Source: Candidatus Accumulibacter meliphilus
GTDB lineage: Bacteria; Pseudomonadota; Gammaproteobacteria; Burkholderiales; Rhodocyclaceae
DNA length: 64,000 nt
Reading direction: 5' to 3'
NCBI GenBank assembly: GCA_003332265.1
Contig: QPGA01000001.1
Coordinates: 79,358-143,357 of the forward strand
Shown here: positions 1 through 13,655 of the stretch, one piece after another
Position numbering within the stretch: position 1 is the first letter of the stretch
Layout of the letters: each line of letters begins with the position of its first letter
The notes under the pieces: model-generated
The model's database searches: none
What the model was told of the DNA's origin: nothing
The model's input: the letters and a program-made list of their open reading frames with translations, nothing else
Made by a program: the position numbers and the translations under genes

Positions 1-193
<193 letters not shown>

Positions 194-2097
194 TGACCAT
201 TTTCCTCTACGCGACGATTGGCGTGCTGGCGCGCACGGCCAGCGTTTCCGAGTACTACGTGGCCGGCAGGCGGGTGCCGGCGATTTTCAACGGCATGGCG
301 ACCGGCGCCGACTGGATGAGCGCGGCCTCGTTCATGGGCTTGGCCGGGACGCTCTACCTGTCGGGCTATCAGGGGCTGGCGTACGTGATGGGCTGGACCG
401 GCGGTTACGTCCTCGTCGCTCTGTTGCTGGCACCCTATTTGCGGCGCTTCGGGCAATTCACCATCCCGGACTTTCTCGCCGCGCGCTATGGCGGCAACCC
501 GGCGCGGCTGGTCGGCGTCTTGGCGACGGTACTGGCGTCTTTCGTTTATGTCGTCGCACAGATCTACGGGGTCGGGCTGATTACCAGCCGCTTTGTCGGG
601 TTGCAGTTCGAGATCGGGGTCTATGTCGGTTTGGCCGGTATCCTGGTTTGCTCCTTCCTCGGCGGCATGCGCGCGGTGACCTGGACGCAGGTGGCTCAGT
701 ACGCCATCCTGATCGTCGCCTATCTGGTTCCGGTGACCATTCTCTCGTACCAGGTTACCGGCATTCCGGTTCCGCAACTGACCTATGGCCTCGTCCTGCA
801 GAAGGTGCAGGTTCTCGAAGAGAAAATCTTCGCCGAACCCGCGGAGATTGAAGCCCGCCGTATTTTTCGCGAACGCGCCGATGGCTACTACGAACGCATC
901 CTGACCTTGCCCGAAGCGCTCGACGAAGAGCGGCTCCGTCTAGCCGAGCAGATCGAGGAACTGAAAAGCAGCAACGCGCAGATGCGTGAGGTCGTGGCCC
1001 TCGAGCGCGAGCGCCGCGAATTGCCGAAAAGCAGTGACGCGGCCAAGGTCTACTGGGAGAAGCTGATGCGTGACGCGGCGCTACGTGGCGCCGAACCCGA
1101 ACATCACCTGACTCCCTATCCCTCGGGTGGTGAGGAGGTGAGCAATCCGGCGCGTCTCAACTTTCTCAGTCTGGTCTTCTGCCTGATGGTCGGTACCGCG
1201 GCCCTGCCGCACGTGCTGATGCGTTACTACACCACTCCCAGCGTTCGCGAGGCGCGCACTTCGGTTTTCTGGTCCTTGCTGTTCATTCTGGCGCTCTATC
1301 TGACGGCGCCAGCGTACGCCGCCTTTGCCAAGTACGAGATCTACTCGACGCTGATCGGTTCGTCGATCGCCCAACTGCCTGTCTGGGTCAGTGCCTGGGG
1401 CAAGATCGGTCTGGTCTCGATCGAAGATGTGAATGGCGACGGAATTCTGCAACTCGTCGAACTGGCGCTCAATCCGGATGTGATTTTGCTCGCCACACCA
1501 GAAATTGCCGGTCTGCCGTATGTCATTTCTGGCCTGGTCGCTGCCGGTGCGCTGGCGGCGGCATTGTCTACCGCCGACGGCTTGCTGTTGACCATCGCCA
1601 GCGCCTTGTCGCACGACGTCTATTACAAGGTCTATCGTCCCGAGGCGACCACCCAATGGCGGCTGGTGGTTTCGAAAACGCTGCTGCTGGTGGTCGCCGT
1701 GCTCGCGGCCACGGTCGCGTCGCAGAAGCCGGCGACGATTTTGTCGATGGTGGCGTGGGCCTTCTCGCTGGCCGGTGCGGCCTTTTTTCCGGCCTTGATT
1801 CTTGGCGTCTTCTGGAAAAGGGCCAATTCGGCGGGCGCGGTGAGTGGCATGCTGATCGGCTTGCTGGTGACCCTCTATTACATGGTTCGTGTGCAGGTGG
1901 ACGCCATCCCCTGGCTTGGTATCCAGGGAATCGGCATGGAGCCGTGGTGGGGTATCCAGTCGACGTCGGCGGGGGTGTGGGGCGTTGCCGCCGGGTTCTC
2001 GACGATTGTCTTGGTCAGTCTGTGTTCCCAGCCGCCAAGTAAGGCGACGCAGGATTTCGTCGAAAGCGTTCGCTACCCGGAACTGGAAGCTTCGTGA
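194..2097 (+). CDS. Sodium:solute symporter, VC_2705 type, 3' exon (intron-interrupted)
   Basis: This is the downstream part (about 634 residues) of a large cation:solute symporter of the SSS family, VC_2705/ActP-like branch, an inner-membrane importer probably of acetate or a related short organic acid. Homology starts in mid TM segment ([11 protein letters not shown]) and continues through the family hallmarks EYYVAGRR and [14 protein letters not shown]. Family members normally carry some 60-80 further residues, so the N-terminus must lie before the intron. An in-frame ATG at 106 lies inside the intron and is unlikely to be the real start. A charged coiled insert (about 811-1080) separates membrane blocks, as is usual in this branch. 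A 12-residue EF-hand-like loop is encoded at 1426-1461. The DUF4212 partner follows 74 bases downstream. Function depends on intron splicing. Confidence 0.82.
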
Positions 2098-2171
2098 GCC
2101 GACCTCGGCTGGCGAACTCCGCCTGGCCCGCGCAAGCTTTCGTGCGAGGCGCCGCAGCGGGCGTGCGCTGA

Positions 2172-2444
2172 ATGCGGCGCGAACACCAGCATCGCAACTA
2201 CTGGCGGCGCAACCTGAAGATGACGGCATTGTTGCTGGCGATGTGGTTCGCGGTCACTTTCGTGGTCAGTTTCTTCGCCCGTGAGCTCGCCGAGATCACG
2301 GTCATGGGCTTCCCGCTGGGGTTTTACATGGGCGCCCAGGGGGCGCCGCTGGTTTATCTGGCGATCATCTGGTGGTATGCACGCTACATGAACCGGCTCG
2401 ACCGCCAGTACGGCGTCCGTGAAGGCGAGGGCGATGACGGCTGA
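2172..2444 (+). CDS. DUF4212 small subunit of a sodium:solute symporter
   Basis: A 90-residue membrane protein with two predicted TM helices (about 17-37 and 50-68) and basic flanks (NYWRRNLK near the N-terminus, MNRLDRQYGV near the C-terminus). It matches the DUF4212/VC_2704 family, the small partner of VC_2705-type symporters. In many genomes the small gene comes before the large one, but here it follows the large gene by 74 bases. Being on the same strand and close, it is probably co-transcribed. The substrate cannot be read from sequence. Confidence 0.8.
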   Translation: MRREHQHRNYWRRNLKMTALLLAMWFAVTFVVSFFARELAEITVMGFPLGFYMGAQGAPLVYLAIIWWYARYMNRLDRQYGVREGEGDDG

Positions 2445-2509
2445 GCACGGCTGAGCGCGTGCCTCAGTAGCGCGGGGCTTCTCTTCGTGATCGGCCGGGC
2501 TTGATCGGC

Positions 2510-3877
2510 TTACGAAGCGACCGCTTCGCGCACGGCGGCGGCCAGTGTCTCGGCGGCATTGTTGACCACTGCGGAGTCCTCGCCTTCGACCATTACGCGT
2601 AGCAGCGGTTCGGTTCCCGAAGCACGCAGCAGTACTCGGCCACGGCCGTTCAGTGCGCTCTCCACCTGGCTGTGCACCGAGCCGATCAAGGGGTGATCCT
2701 GCCATGGGAAGCCCTTGCTCAAGGCGACGTTGATCAGCCTCTGCGGGTAAAGTTGCAGGTCGCCCAGCAGCTCTTGCAGTGTGCCACCGGCTGTCCGTAG
2801 TGCCGAAAGCACCTGTAGAGCGGAAACAATGCCGTCACCTGTCGAGTGCCTATCGAGGCAAAGGATGTGCCCGGAGTTCTCGCCGCCATACAACCAGCCT
2901 TTCTGGCGCAACATGTCCATCACGTAGCGGTCGCCGACTGCGGCACGAACAAACGGTATAGCGAGTTCGGCGACGGCGTGTTCGAAGGCAAGATTGGTCA
3001 TCAGGGTGCCGACGACACCTGCCACAGGACCCTGGCGGAGACGGCTGCGGACGACGGCGAAAAGCAGTTGATCGCCGTCGTAGAGAGTGCCTTGGGCGTC
3101 TACCATCAACACCCGGTCGGCGTCGCCATCGAGGGCAATACCGAGGTCTGCGCCTTGTGTGAGCACGGCTTGGCGCAGCGCTTCGGGCGCCGTTGCGCCG
3201 ACTTCGTGGTTGATGTTGAGGCCGTTGGGGTCGGCGGCGATGCTGCTCACTTCGGCGCCAAGTTCGTGGAACACGTTTGGTGCGATGTAGTAGGCGGCGC
3301 CGTTGGCGCAGTCGACGACGATCTTGAGTCCGCGCAAGTCCTGTTCGAAGGGGAAGGTGCTCTTGCAGAACTCGATATAGCGACCATCCGCGTCATCAAT
3401 TCGACGCGCGCGACCGAGAGCGGCCGAGTCGACGCAGGTCAGCGGCTCGTCGAGCGCCGCTTCGATCTCCAACTCGATCTCATCGGGAAGCTTGGTCCCC
3501 TGCGCCGAGAAGAACTTGATGCCGTTATCGTAGTAGGGGTTGTGCGATGCGGAGATGACAATGCCGGCTTGCAGGCGCAAAGCGCGAGTCAGGTAGGCGA
3601 TGGCTGGCGTCGGCATGGGTCCGACCAGGGAGACGTCCACCCCGGCAGCCGAAAAACCGGCTTCCAGGGCGGCTTCCAGCATGTAGCCTGAAACGCGGGT
3701 ATCTTTGCCGATCAGTACGGCCGGACGCTCTCCGGCTATGGTGCCGCTGCGTTCCGCTCCATGCGTAACGAGGACCCTGCCCATGGCGTGACCCAGGCGC
3801 ATGACGAAATCGGGCGTGATTGGGCTCTCGCCGACTCGCCCTCGTACGCCGTCGGTTCCAAAATATTTCCTCGCCAC
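2510..3877 (-). CDS. glmM: Phosphoglucosamine mutase
   Basis: A cytoplasmic enzyme converting glucosamine-6-phosphate to glucosamine-1-phosphate for UDP-GlcNAc, peptidoglycan and LPS synthesis. The GTG at 3877 is chosen because an AAGGGAG ribosome site lies just upstream and the protein then begins with the family sequence [13 protein letters not shown]. A longer frame to 3922 lacks such support. Visible motifs are the phosphoserine loop SASHNP (Ser about 111), the metal loop DGDADR, the sugar-binding GGENSGH, and the C-terminal phosphate site RASGTEP. About 455 residues, normal length. It follows folP, as in the ftsH-folP-glmM order of many proteobacteria. Confidence 0.96.
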   Translation of the reverse strand: MARKYFGTDGVRGRVGESPITPDFVMRLGHAMGRVLVTHGAERSGTIAGERPAVLIGKDTRVSGYMLEAALEAGFSAAGVDVSLVGPMPTPAIAYLTRALRLQAGIVISASHNPYYDNGIKFFSAQGTKLPDEIELEIEAALDEPLTCVDSAALGRARRIDDADGRYIEFCKSTFPFEQDLRGLKIVVDCANGAAYYIAPNVFHELGAEVSSIAADPNGLNINHEVGATAPEALRQAVLTQGADLGIALDGDADRVLMVDAQGTLYDGDQLLFAVVRSRLRQGPVAGVVGTLMTNLAFEHAVAELAIPFVRAAVGDRYVMDMLRQKGWLYGGENSGHILCLDRHSTGDGIVSALQVLSALRTAGGTLQELLGDLQLYPQRLINVALSKGFPWQDHPLIGSVHSQVESALNGRGRVLLRASGTEPLLRVMVEGEDSAVVNNAAETLAAAVREAVAS

Positions 3878-3998
3878 GATGTCTCTCCCTTCAGTCGCCA
3901 ATGTGGATATTGATTCGTTCAATCCGGCCCATTCTACGCAAACCCGGGCCCAAGCGCTGCCAACAAATACACCAACCAGAACTGCGAACGCCGATGCG

Positions 3999-4865
3999 TC
4001 AGCCTGCGCAGGCGAGGCCTTCGTGGCCCCCCGGTCCGGCGATGTCTGTTGCGTTTACAGCCTGCCAGACGGCCAAGGCATCGCGTGTTTCGCCGACATC
4101 ATGAACGCGCAAGATGCTTGCGCCGCGTTGTGCTGCCAGCAGCGCAGCAGCGAGGCTGCCGGCAAGTCGCTGCGCGACCGGACGCCCGGTGATTGCTCCC
4201 AGCATCGATTTTCGTGAGATGCCGGCCAGCAAAGGCAGCTTGTCAATCGATAATTCGTCGAAACGGCACAGCAGGTCCAGATTGTGCTGCAGCGTCTTGC
4301 CGAAGCCAAAACCCGGATCGAGCAGCAGGCGATCCCTGCTGATGCCTGCCGCCAGTGCGGCGCTGACTCGTGTGCGCAGGAAAGCCTGCACCTCGGCCAC
4401 GACATCGGCGTAGGCGGGTTGCTCCTGCATGGTCAATGGCGTGCCCTGCATGTGCATCAAACAGACGGCACAGTTGCTGTCGGCGACTGCGGCCATCGCT
4501 CCAGGCATGCGCAGCGCAAAGATGTCATTGATCATTGAGGCGCCGTTGGCCAGCGCCACACGCATTACCGCCGGCTTGTAGGTATCGACCGAAATCGGCA
4601 GCGTACAGTCGCCGAGCGCTTCGAGCACGGGCAGCAAGCGCCGCACTTCTTCCTCCTCCGAGGTTGGTGCGGCCCCCGGGCGTGACGACTCGGCGCCGAT
4701 ATCCAGCAGGTCGGCACCGGCGTCAATCTGCTGGCGAGCACGGGCAACAGCCTCACTGGTGTTGCTCGCCAGTCCGTCACCGGAAAAAGAGTCCGGAGTA
4801 AGATTGACGATACCCATCACCAGCGGGCGGGTCAGCGGAAGTTGGAACGTGCCGCAGCGAAGCAT
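3999..4865 (-). CDS. folP: Dihydropteroate synthase
   Basis: Joins p-aminobenzoate to 6-hydroxymethyl-dihydropterin pyrophosphate in folate synthesis, and is the target of sulfonamides. Full length at 288 residues with a TIM-barrel layout. The N-terminal signature [15 protein letters not shown] is present, followed by [11 protein letters not shown], then DPGFGFGKT and the SRKSMLG loop. It lies 105 bases after ftsH and 122 before glmM, consistent with an ftsH-folP-glmM operon. Its other substrate is made by the pabB-pabC fusion at 45110. Confidence 0.96.
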   Translation of the reverse strand: MLRCGTFQLPLTRPLVMGIVNLTPDSFSGDGLASNTSEAVARARQQIDAGADLLDIGAESSRPGAAPTSEEEEVRRLLPVLEALGDCTLPISVDTYKPAVMRVALANGASMINDIFALRMPGAMAAVADSNCAVCLMHMQGTPLTMQEQPAYADVVAEVQAFLRTRVSAALAAGISRDRLLLDPGFGFGKTLQHNLDLLCRFDELSIDKLPLLAGISRKSMLGAITGRPVAQRLAGSLAAALLAAQRGASILRVHDVGETRDALAVWQAVNATDIAGPGGHEGLACAG

Positions 4866-4970
4866 CAGGTCAGCGTCTAGCGTCTAGCGCCGACCCCGCC
4901 GGGCGGGCTCCGGAAGCTCATTTCCCACGCCAGAGCCGATTGATAGCCAGGCTTTGCCCGCAGTGCGCGC

Positions 4971-6860
4971 TCAGGCGGGTGCCGGTGGTGCGCTCGGAGC
5001 GGCATCCGGCGCTTTGCTGTCCGGTGGCGTGCTCGGCAGCTTGGTTTGCGGCTGCTTCGGTGGGCGCGGCGGCTTGCCAGCCATGATGTCGTCGATCTGG
5101 TCGCTGTCGATCGTTTCGAGTTCGAGCAAGGCGCCGGCCATTGCCTCGACCGTCGCACGATGCTCTTCGAGGACGCGGCGCGCGAGGGCGTACTGCTGAT
5201 CGATGATGCTGCGAATTTCGCGATCGACTTTCTCCATGGTCGCTTCGGACATGTTCTTGTGCGTGGTGACCGAACGCCCCAGGAAGACCTCGCCCTCATT
5301 CTCGCCATAGACCATGGGGCCGAGTGCGTCAGACATGCCGTAGCGGGTGACCATGTCGCGCGCCATCTGCGTTGCTCGCTCGAAATCATTCGAGGCGCCG
5401 GTGGTCATCTGATTCATGAACAGTTCTTCGGCGATGCGGCCACCGAAGAGGACTGCAATCCGACTCATCAAATAGACGCGATCATAAGCGTAACGATCCT
5501 CTTCCGGCAGTTGCATGGTCAGTCCGAGTGCGCGTCCGCGCGGGATGATGGTGACCTTGTGTACCGGGTCGGACTTCGGCATCAGCTTGGCGACCACGGC
5601 ATGCCCGGACTCATGGTAGGCGGTATTGCGCTTCTCGTCCTCGTTCATGACCATGCTGCGGCGCTCGGCGCCCATCATGATCTTGTCCTTGGCCTTCTCG
5701 AAGTCCTCCATGTCCACCAGGCGCTTGTTGCCGCGCGCCGCAAACAAGGCTGCCTCGTTGACCAGGTTTGCCAGATCGGCTCCGGAAAACCCGGGTGTGC
5801 CGCGGGCGATGATGTCGGCCTTGACGTCGGGCGACAAGGGCACCTTGCGCATATGAACGATGAGAATCTGTTCGCGACCACGGATATCGGGTAGCGGTAC
5901 GACGACCTGGCGATCGAAACGGCCCGGACGCATCAGCGCTGGATCAAGCACGTCTGGACGGTTGGTCGCAGCGATCACGATAACTCCGACGCTGCCTTCA
6001 AAACCATCCATTTCAACCAGCATCTGGTTGAGTGTTTGCTCGCGCTCGTCGTTGCCACCGCCGAGACCGGCGCCGCGTTGCCGTCCGACGGCATCCAGCT
6101 CATCGATGAAGATAATGCATGGGGCGTGCTTCTTGGCGTTTTCGAACATGTCACGGACGCGCGCTGCGCCGACACCGACGAACATCTCGACGAAATCGGA
6201 ACCGGAGATCGAGAAGAACGGGACCTTGGCTTCGCCGGCAATCGCTTTCGCCAGCAGGGTCTTGCCGGTACCCGGGTTGCCGACCAGCAGCACGCCTTTC
6301 GGGATGCGGCCACCGAGTTTCTGGAATTTCGACGGGTCACGCAGGAAGTCCACCAGTTCGGAAACCTCTTCCTTGGCTTCGTCGCAACCAGCGACATCGG
6401 CAAAGGTGATGGTGTTGGTCGACTCGTCAAGGAGGCGTGCCTTGCTCTTGCCGAACGAGAAAGCACCGCCGCGGCCACCGCCCTGCATCTGACGCATGAA
6501 AAAGATCCATACGCCAATGAGCAGCAGCATCGGGAACCAGCTGACGAAGATGCTCATCAGGAAAGACTGTTCTTCTTCGGGTTTGGCTTCGATGGTGACG
6601 CCGTTCTTGAGTAGATCGGAAACCATCCACAGGTCTGGTGGCGCGTAGCTGGTCAGCTTGCGCCCGTCGGTGGTCGTCGCCTTGAGCACTCGACCCTCGA
6701 TCACTACCTTGGCAATTGTTCCCTTGCCCACTTCGTCGATGAATTGTGAATACTCCATCGTCGACTGAGCGACCTGGCGGGTGTTGAACTGGTTGAAGAC
6801 GGTCATCAGGACCAGACCAATAACCAGCCACACGGCCAGATTTTTGAACATGTTATTCAA
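4971..6860 (-). CDS. ftsH: ATP-dependent zinc metalloprotease FtsH
   Basis: A membrane-anchored AAA protease that extracts and degrades membrane and unstable cytosolic proteins. TTG at 6860 is preferred: a GAGGTG ribosome site lies six bases upstream and gives the family N-terminus [10 protein letters not shown]. From that start there are about 629 residues: TM1 about 8-26, a periplasmic part, TM2 about 102-122, Walker A GNPGTGKT (194-201), Walker [10 protein letters not shown] (about 251-259), the second region of homology RPGRFDRQ (311-318), and the zinc site HESGH (416-420). The C-terminal tail is proline/alanine-rich. It follows rlmE, the usual order. Confidence 0.97.
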   Translation of the reverse strand: MNNMFKNLAVWLVIGLVLMTVFNQFNTRQVAQSTMEYSQFIDEVGKGTIAKVVIEGRVLKATTTDGRKLTSYAPPDLWMVSDLLKNGVTIEAKPEEEQSFLMSIFVSWFPMLLLIGVWIFFMRQMQGGGRGGAFSFGKSKARLLDESTNTITFADVAGCDEAKEEVSELVDFLRDPSKFQKLGGRIPKGVLLVGNPGTGKTLLAKAIAGEAKVPFFSISGSDFVEMFVGVGAARVRDMFENAKKHAPCIIFIDELDAVGRQRGAGLGGGNDEREQTLNQMLVEMDGFEGSVGVIVIAATNRPDVLDPALMRPGRFDRQVVVPLPDIRGREQILIVHMRKVPLSPDVKADIIARGTPGFSGADLANLVNEAALFAARGNKRLVDMEDFEKAKDKIMMGAERRSMVMNEDEKRNTAYHESGHAVVAKLMPKSDPVHKVTIIPRGRALGLTMQLPEEDRYAYDRVYLMSRIAVLFGGRIAEELFMNQMTTGASNDFERATQMARDMVTRYGMSDALGPMVYGENEGEVFLGRSVTTHKNMSEATMEKVDREIRSIIDQQYALARRVLEEHRATVEAMAGALLELETIDSDQIDDIMAGKPPRPPKQPQTKLPSTPPDSKAPDAAPSAPPAPA

Positions 6861-6977
6861 TACTTCACCTCTTCCACGTTGTCCGGCGCAGAAGTGCCGG
6901 AAACCCTGCTGTTCCACGAACCCAGCATTCTAAACCGATTAGCTGCCGTTGAAGCAAAGACGAGCTTGCAGATGCTC

Positions 6978-7598
6978 TCACGTTTTCAAGGCCTTGCCCA
7001 GCAGATAGACCTCTGGGCTACGATCCCTGGAAGCATCCGGCTTGCGTGAAGATACCGTCTTGAAGGTGTTGCGCATTTCGTGCAGGAACTCGTTGAAGCC
7101 GTGTCCCTGAAAAAGTTTGACCAGGAACGCGCCGTCCGGTTGCAGCCAGCTACGCGCAAAGTCCAGGCCCAACTCGGCCAGGTGCATCACCCTGGCCTGG
7201 TCGCAGACCGAGATACCCGAGATATTGGGGGACATATCGGAAAGAACAAGCCCTGGTCGGTCGCCAGCGAGTAATTCTTCCAGCGCGAACAGGGTGCTCT
7301 GCTCGCGAAAGTCGCCTTGTAGAAAAGTGACGCCGTGCAGCGGCGCCATCTCCAGCAAATCGAGCGCGATGACACGACCCCGGCCCTGCAGCCGTCTGGC
7401 GGCCACTTGTGACCAGCCGCCTGGTGCCGCGCCGAGGTCGACGATCGCGTCCCCGCAGCGGATCAGAGCATCCTTGTCGTCAATTTCCATCAGCTTGTAC
7501 GACGCGCGCGAACGATAGCCTTCTGCCTTTGCCCTTTGGACATAGGCGTCGTTAACATGCTCGTTCAACCACGCCGTGCTTGATCTGCTTCGTTTCAT
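6978..7598 (-). CDS. rlmE: 23S rRNA 2'-O-methyltransferase RlmE (FtsJ)
   Basis: Methylates the 2'-OH of U2552 in 23S rRNA at a late step of 50S assembly. 206 residues, the usual size. The N-terminal region YRSRASYKLMEIDDK leads into the SAM-binding motif DLGAAPGGWSQVA. VLSDMSPN and FLVKLFQG follow. These carry the catalytic K-D-K-E residues of the family. First gene of the rlmE-ftsH-folP-glmM group and divergent from yhbY with a 46-base gap. Confidence 0.96.
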   Translation of the reverse strand: MKRSRSSTAWLNEHVNDAYVQRAKAEGYRSRASYKLMEIDDKDALIRCGDAIVDLGAAPGGWSQVAARRLQGRGRVIALDLLEMAPLHGVTFLQGDFREQSTLFALEELLAGDRPGLVLSDMSPNISGISVCDQARVMHLAELGLDFARSWLQPDGAFLVKLFQGHGFNEFLHEMRNTFKTVSSRKPDASRDRSPEVYLLGKALKT

Positions 7599-7644
7599 TG
7601 GCTGAAACCCGCTAAAATGCGGTCCTCAAGAAAAGGTGTCCTGT

Positions 7645-8004
7645 ATGCTCAATCTCAGTTCCGACGAGCGCCGTGTTCTGCGCGCCCGTGCGCACTCTCT
7701 TCAGCCGGTCGTTTCGATAAGCCAGAATGGCCTGTCGGAAGCGGTTGTCCGCGAAGTCGATGTCAATCTAAGCAGCCATGAACTGATCAAGATCCGGGTC
7801 TATAACGACGACCGCTTGGCGCGCGAGCAGTTTCTCACCACCCTCTGCGAGCGCCTCGGTGCGGCGCCGGTGCAGCACATCGGTAAATTGCTGGTGATCT
7901 GGCGGCCGCGAGCAGACGGCCCGGCGCAGTCCGCCAGGCCCCGTCCGAAACGCAGCGAGCCCCGCCGTAGCAAGCGTAGCTTCCAGGGCGATTCGGGCAC
8001 TTGA
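7645..8004 (+). CDS. yhbY: YhbY-type RNA-binding (CRM domain) protein
   Basis: A small CRM-domain protein associated with pre-50S ribosomal particles. The domain fills about residues 1-95 and contains SISQNGLSEAVV, close to the GxNG loop of the family. The C-terminal 25 residues are basic and probably disordered. ATG 7645 is chosen because AAGG lies nine bases upstream; an in-frame GTG at 7636 would overlap that site. Divergent from rlmE, an arrangement shared with E. coli. Confidence 0.9.
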   Translation: MLNLSSDERRVLRARAHSLQPVVSISQNGLSEAVVREVDVNLSSHELIKIRVYNDDRLAREQFLTTLCERLGAAPVQHIGKLLVIWRPRADGPAQSARPRPKRSEPRRSKRSFQGDSGT

Positions 8005-8091
8005 GATGCGCGCCCGTAAGTAACTTGGGAAATCTATCCTCAGCCCATCGCCTGCCAGCACTCCTGGCTTGCGAGTTGCTCGCGCCGTGAT

Positions 8092-8556
8092 CTACCTGCC
8101 AACGCGCCGGAATCCGCTGATCAGCAATACCCCGAGCAGGCTCTGAAGCACGTAGACAACGCCGGACACGCCATGCCAGATGGCGAAGCGCTGGCTGAGC
8201 ACGCTCTCAATCGCCTGTCTCGGCAAGGCGTCGGCCTTGATCTGCGCGAGCAGCGGTTGAATGCCGAAGAGATTGATGGCAGTGAGCAGCAGCATTCCGA
8301 TCAGTAGCCAGAAGGTCCAGCGGCGCAAGGCGATCGTACCCGTCCTTAGCGCGGTGTGCAGCAAGAGGTAGCTGGCACAGCCCAGGCCTACCCAGCCGAT
8401 CAAGGCAAACAATTTGCCGGCGAGCAGTCCGGCCAATTGGCGGTCACTGGCGAGCGCGGCAAAAAGCGTCGGTGCGACGAGAAAACCGATGGCCCACAAG
8501 CCGCCGACCCAGAGGGTCAGCGTGATGTCGTAGAGCGCATCGGCCAGGCGTTGCAT
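8092..8556 (-). CDS. DUF4149 membrane protein
   Basis: A 154-residue integral membrane protein with four predicted TM helices and a helical hairpin between the third and fourth. The pattern (LWVGGLWAIGFLVAPTLF near the N-terminus, FAIWHGVSGVVYVLQ before the last helix) matches DUF4149. ATG 8556 follows the greA stop by 10 bases, so the two are probably co-transcribed. The frame remains open upstream to 8643, but that part overlaps greA and is hydrophilic. Function unknown. Confidence 0.78.
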   Translation of the reverse strand: MQRLADALYDITLTLWVGGLWAIGFLVAPTLFAALASDRQLAGLLAGKLFALIGWVGLGCASYLLLHTALRTGTIALRRWTFWLLIGMLLLTAINLFGIQPLLAQIKADALPRQAIESVLSQRFAIWHGVSGVVYVLQSLLGVLLISGFRRVGR

Positions 8557-8566
8557 CGGCAGGAAA

Positions 8567-9043
8567 CTACTCGTAGCGCACGGCGATGACTTCATACTCG
8601 CGCACGCCGCCTGGTGCCTGCACTTCGGCGATGTCACCAGCAAATTTGCCGATCAGCGCGCGCGCGATCGGCGAGTTGATGGAGATCTTGCCGGCCTTGA
8701 TATCCGCTTCATCCTCTCCGACGATTTGATAGCTGACGCGGGCGCCGGTTTCCTGATCGTCGAGGTCGAGCGTTGCGCCAAACACGCAACGTCCGTCGGC
8801 GTCGAGCAGTCTCGGGTCAATGATCTGGGCGTTCGCCAGTTTGCCTTCCACTTCCTGGATGCGTCCTTCGACAAAGCCTTGTTTCTCCTTGGCCGCATCG
8901 TATTCGGCGTTCTCGGAGAGGTCGCCGTGCGAGCGTGCTTCGGCGATCGCGGCAATGGTTTGCGGTCGCTCGACGGTCTTCAGATGATGCAGTTCGGCGG
9001 TGAGTTTCTCGGCGCCATTTACGGTCAAAGGTGTTTTGGTCAT
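8567..9043 (-). CDS. greA: Transcription elongation factor GreA
   Basis: Rescues backtracked RNA polymerase by promoting cleavage of the transcript 3' end. 158 residues with the N-terminal coiled coil carrying the acidic tip signature [15 protein letters not shown], then the FKBP-like C-terminal domain ending [17 protein letters not shown] 9043 matches the family start ([14 protein letters not shown]); a TTG five codons upstream is less likely. It follows carB, with a long hairpin in its leader (9064-9101). Confidence 0.96.
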   Translation of the reverse strand: MTKTPLTVNGAEKLTAELHHLKTVERPQTIAAIAEARSHGDLSENAEYDAAKEKQGFVEGRIQEVEGKLANAQIIDPRLLDADGRCVFGATLDLDDQETGARVSYQIVGEDEADIKAGKISINSPIARALIGKFAGDIAEVQAPGGVREYEVIAVRYE

Positions 9044-9063
9044 TTCTTTCACTGCCAACAGAG

Positions 9064-9101
9064 AAACGTCGACACCCGCCTGGCGGGTGTTCCCGACGTT
9101 T
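9064..9101 (-). promoter_or_regulatory. Long hairpin in the carB-greA intergenic region
   Basis: AAACGTCG (9064-9071) pairs with CGACGTTT (9094-9101), and inside it ACACCCGCC (9072-9080) pairs with GGCGGGTGT (9082-9090), leaving a three-base bulge. There is no T run on the minus strand, so a simple intrinsic terminator is unlikely. It starts 12 bases past the carB stop and ends 21 bases before greA, so it may stabilise or process the carB-greA transcript or control greA translation. Confidence 0.6.
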
Positions 9102-9112
9102 CGATGGATTAA

Positions 9113-12302
<3,190 letters not shown>

Positions 12303-12319
<17 letters not shown>

Positions 12320-13460
12320 TTTGCCCCTTTTTGTCTTGCATCATCTGGACGAAGCGATCGAACAGATGGGCGATATCGTGCGGGCCCGGGCTGGCTTCCG
12401 GGTGGCCCTGAAAGGAAAAAGCGGGGACGTCGCTACGTGCGATGCCCTGCAGTGAGCCGTCGAACAGCGACACATGCGTTGGCACCAAGTTCGCGGGCAG
12501 CGTCTCGCCGTCGACCGCGAAACCATGGTTCTGACTGGTGATCAAGACTTGACCGCTACGCAGATCCTTGACCGGATGGTTGGCGCCGTGATGGCCGAAC
12601 TTCATTTTCGTCGTCTTCGCACCGGACGCCAGGGCCAGCAACTGATGGCCAAGGCAGATACCGAAAGTCGGCACTCCGGCGGCAAGGATTTCGCGGATGG
12701 CTTCGATGGCATAGTCGCAGGGTTCCGGGTCGCCGGGACCGTTGGACAGAAATACGCCATCGGGCTGCCGCTTGATGACTTCGGTGGCCGGCGTTTGCGC
12801 CGGAACGACGGTGACTTTGCAGCCCCGACTGGCAAGCATGCGCAGGATGTTGTGCTTGACGCCAAAATCGTAGGCCAGGATATGAAGGGGTCCCTCGGCG
12901 AGCGAGCGATAGCCGTCCAGGGTCCATTCGCCGGCCGTCCATTCGTAGGGGGCTGTAGTGCTCACCACCTTGGCCAGGTCCATTCCGGCGAGACCGGGGA
13001 AGTTCCTTGCCTCGGCAATCGCCTGCTCGTCATCCAGGTCGATGGCCATGATGCAACCGGCCTGGGCGCCGCCTTCGCGGAGGATGCGGGTGAGCTTGCG
13101 CGTATCGATGCCGGCGATGGCCACGACGCGGTGCTTGTGCAGGTAGTCGGGTAGGGTTTCCTGCAGGCGCCAGCTCTCGGCGCGAATCGGCAGGTCGCGA
13201 ATGACCAGGCCGGCGGCATAGTTGCCGCGCGATTCGAAATCCTCGGCGTTGCAGCCGACGTTACCGATGTGCGGGTAAGTGAGGGTAACGATCTGGCGGC
13301 AGTAGGAGGGATCGGTCAGGATCTCCTGATAGCCGGACATCGCCGTATTGAACACCACCTCGCCGCTGGTGCTGCCGCCGGCGCCGATGGCATGGCCGCG
13401 GAAGATTGTCCCATCGGCCAGTGCGAGAATCGCCGGCGGAAGAGTGGGTAACAAGGGCAC
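12303..13460 (-). CDS. carA: Carbamoyl-phosphate synthase small subunit
   Basis: The glutamine amidotransferase subunit that passes ammonia to CarB. GTG 13460 is chosen because AGGAG lies six bases upstream and the family N-terminus [16 protein letters not shown] begins there; a longer frame to 13562 runs through the leader hairpin. The C-terminal class I amidotransferase domain has the nucleophile elbow FGICLGHQ and the catalytic His in the [11 protein letters not shown] region. 385 residues. A promoter and terminator-like hairpin precede it. Confidence 0.97.
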
Positions 13461-13517
13461 GGAAGACTCCTGTTGATGCTGCTGGTGAATGCGTCGCCGG
13501 TCCGGGTTGCAGACATA

Positions 13518-13549
13518 CAAAAGCGGGACGGGCGCACGGCCCTCCCGCT
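13518..13549 (-). terminator. Terminator-like hairpin in the carA leader
   Basis: Read on the minus strand, AGCGGGA (13549-13543) and GGGC pair with GCCC and TCCCGCT (13528-13522), followed directly by TTTTG. It lies between the carAB promoter and the carA start, so it could act as an attenuator of carAB as well as end transcripts from dapB. The U run is short (four). Confidence 0.6.
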
Positions 13550-13570
13550 CGGATCCTTGCAAGCCGAAGC

Positions 13571-13600
13571 ATTATACGGGAGCGCACCTTTTTTGGCCAA
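13571..13600 (-). promoter_or_regulatory. Sigma-70-type promoter for carAB
   Basis: On the minus strand a -35 TTGGCC (13600-13595) and a perfect -10 TATAAT (13576-13571) are separated by 18 bases. A start site near 13564 would give a leader of about 100 nucleotides holding the terminator-like hairpin before the carA GTG at 13460. Confidence 0.6.
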
Positions 13601-13655
13601 TTCCGCGCCGCGGGCTAAGGCTGCGCCGGTGGGCGTGTATGGCGGGGTGGCCGCT

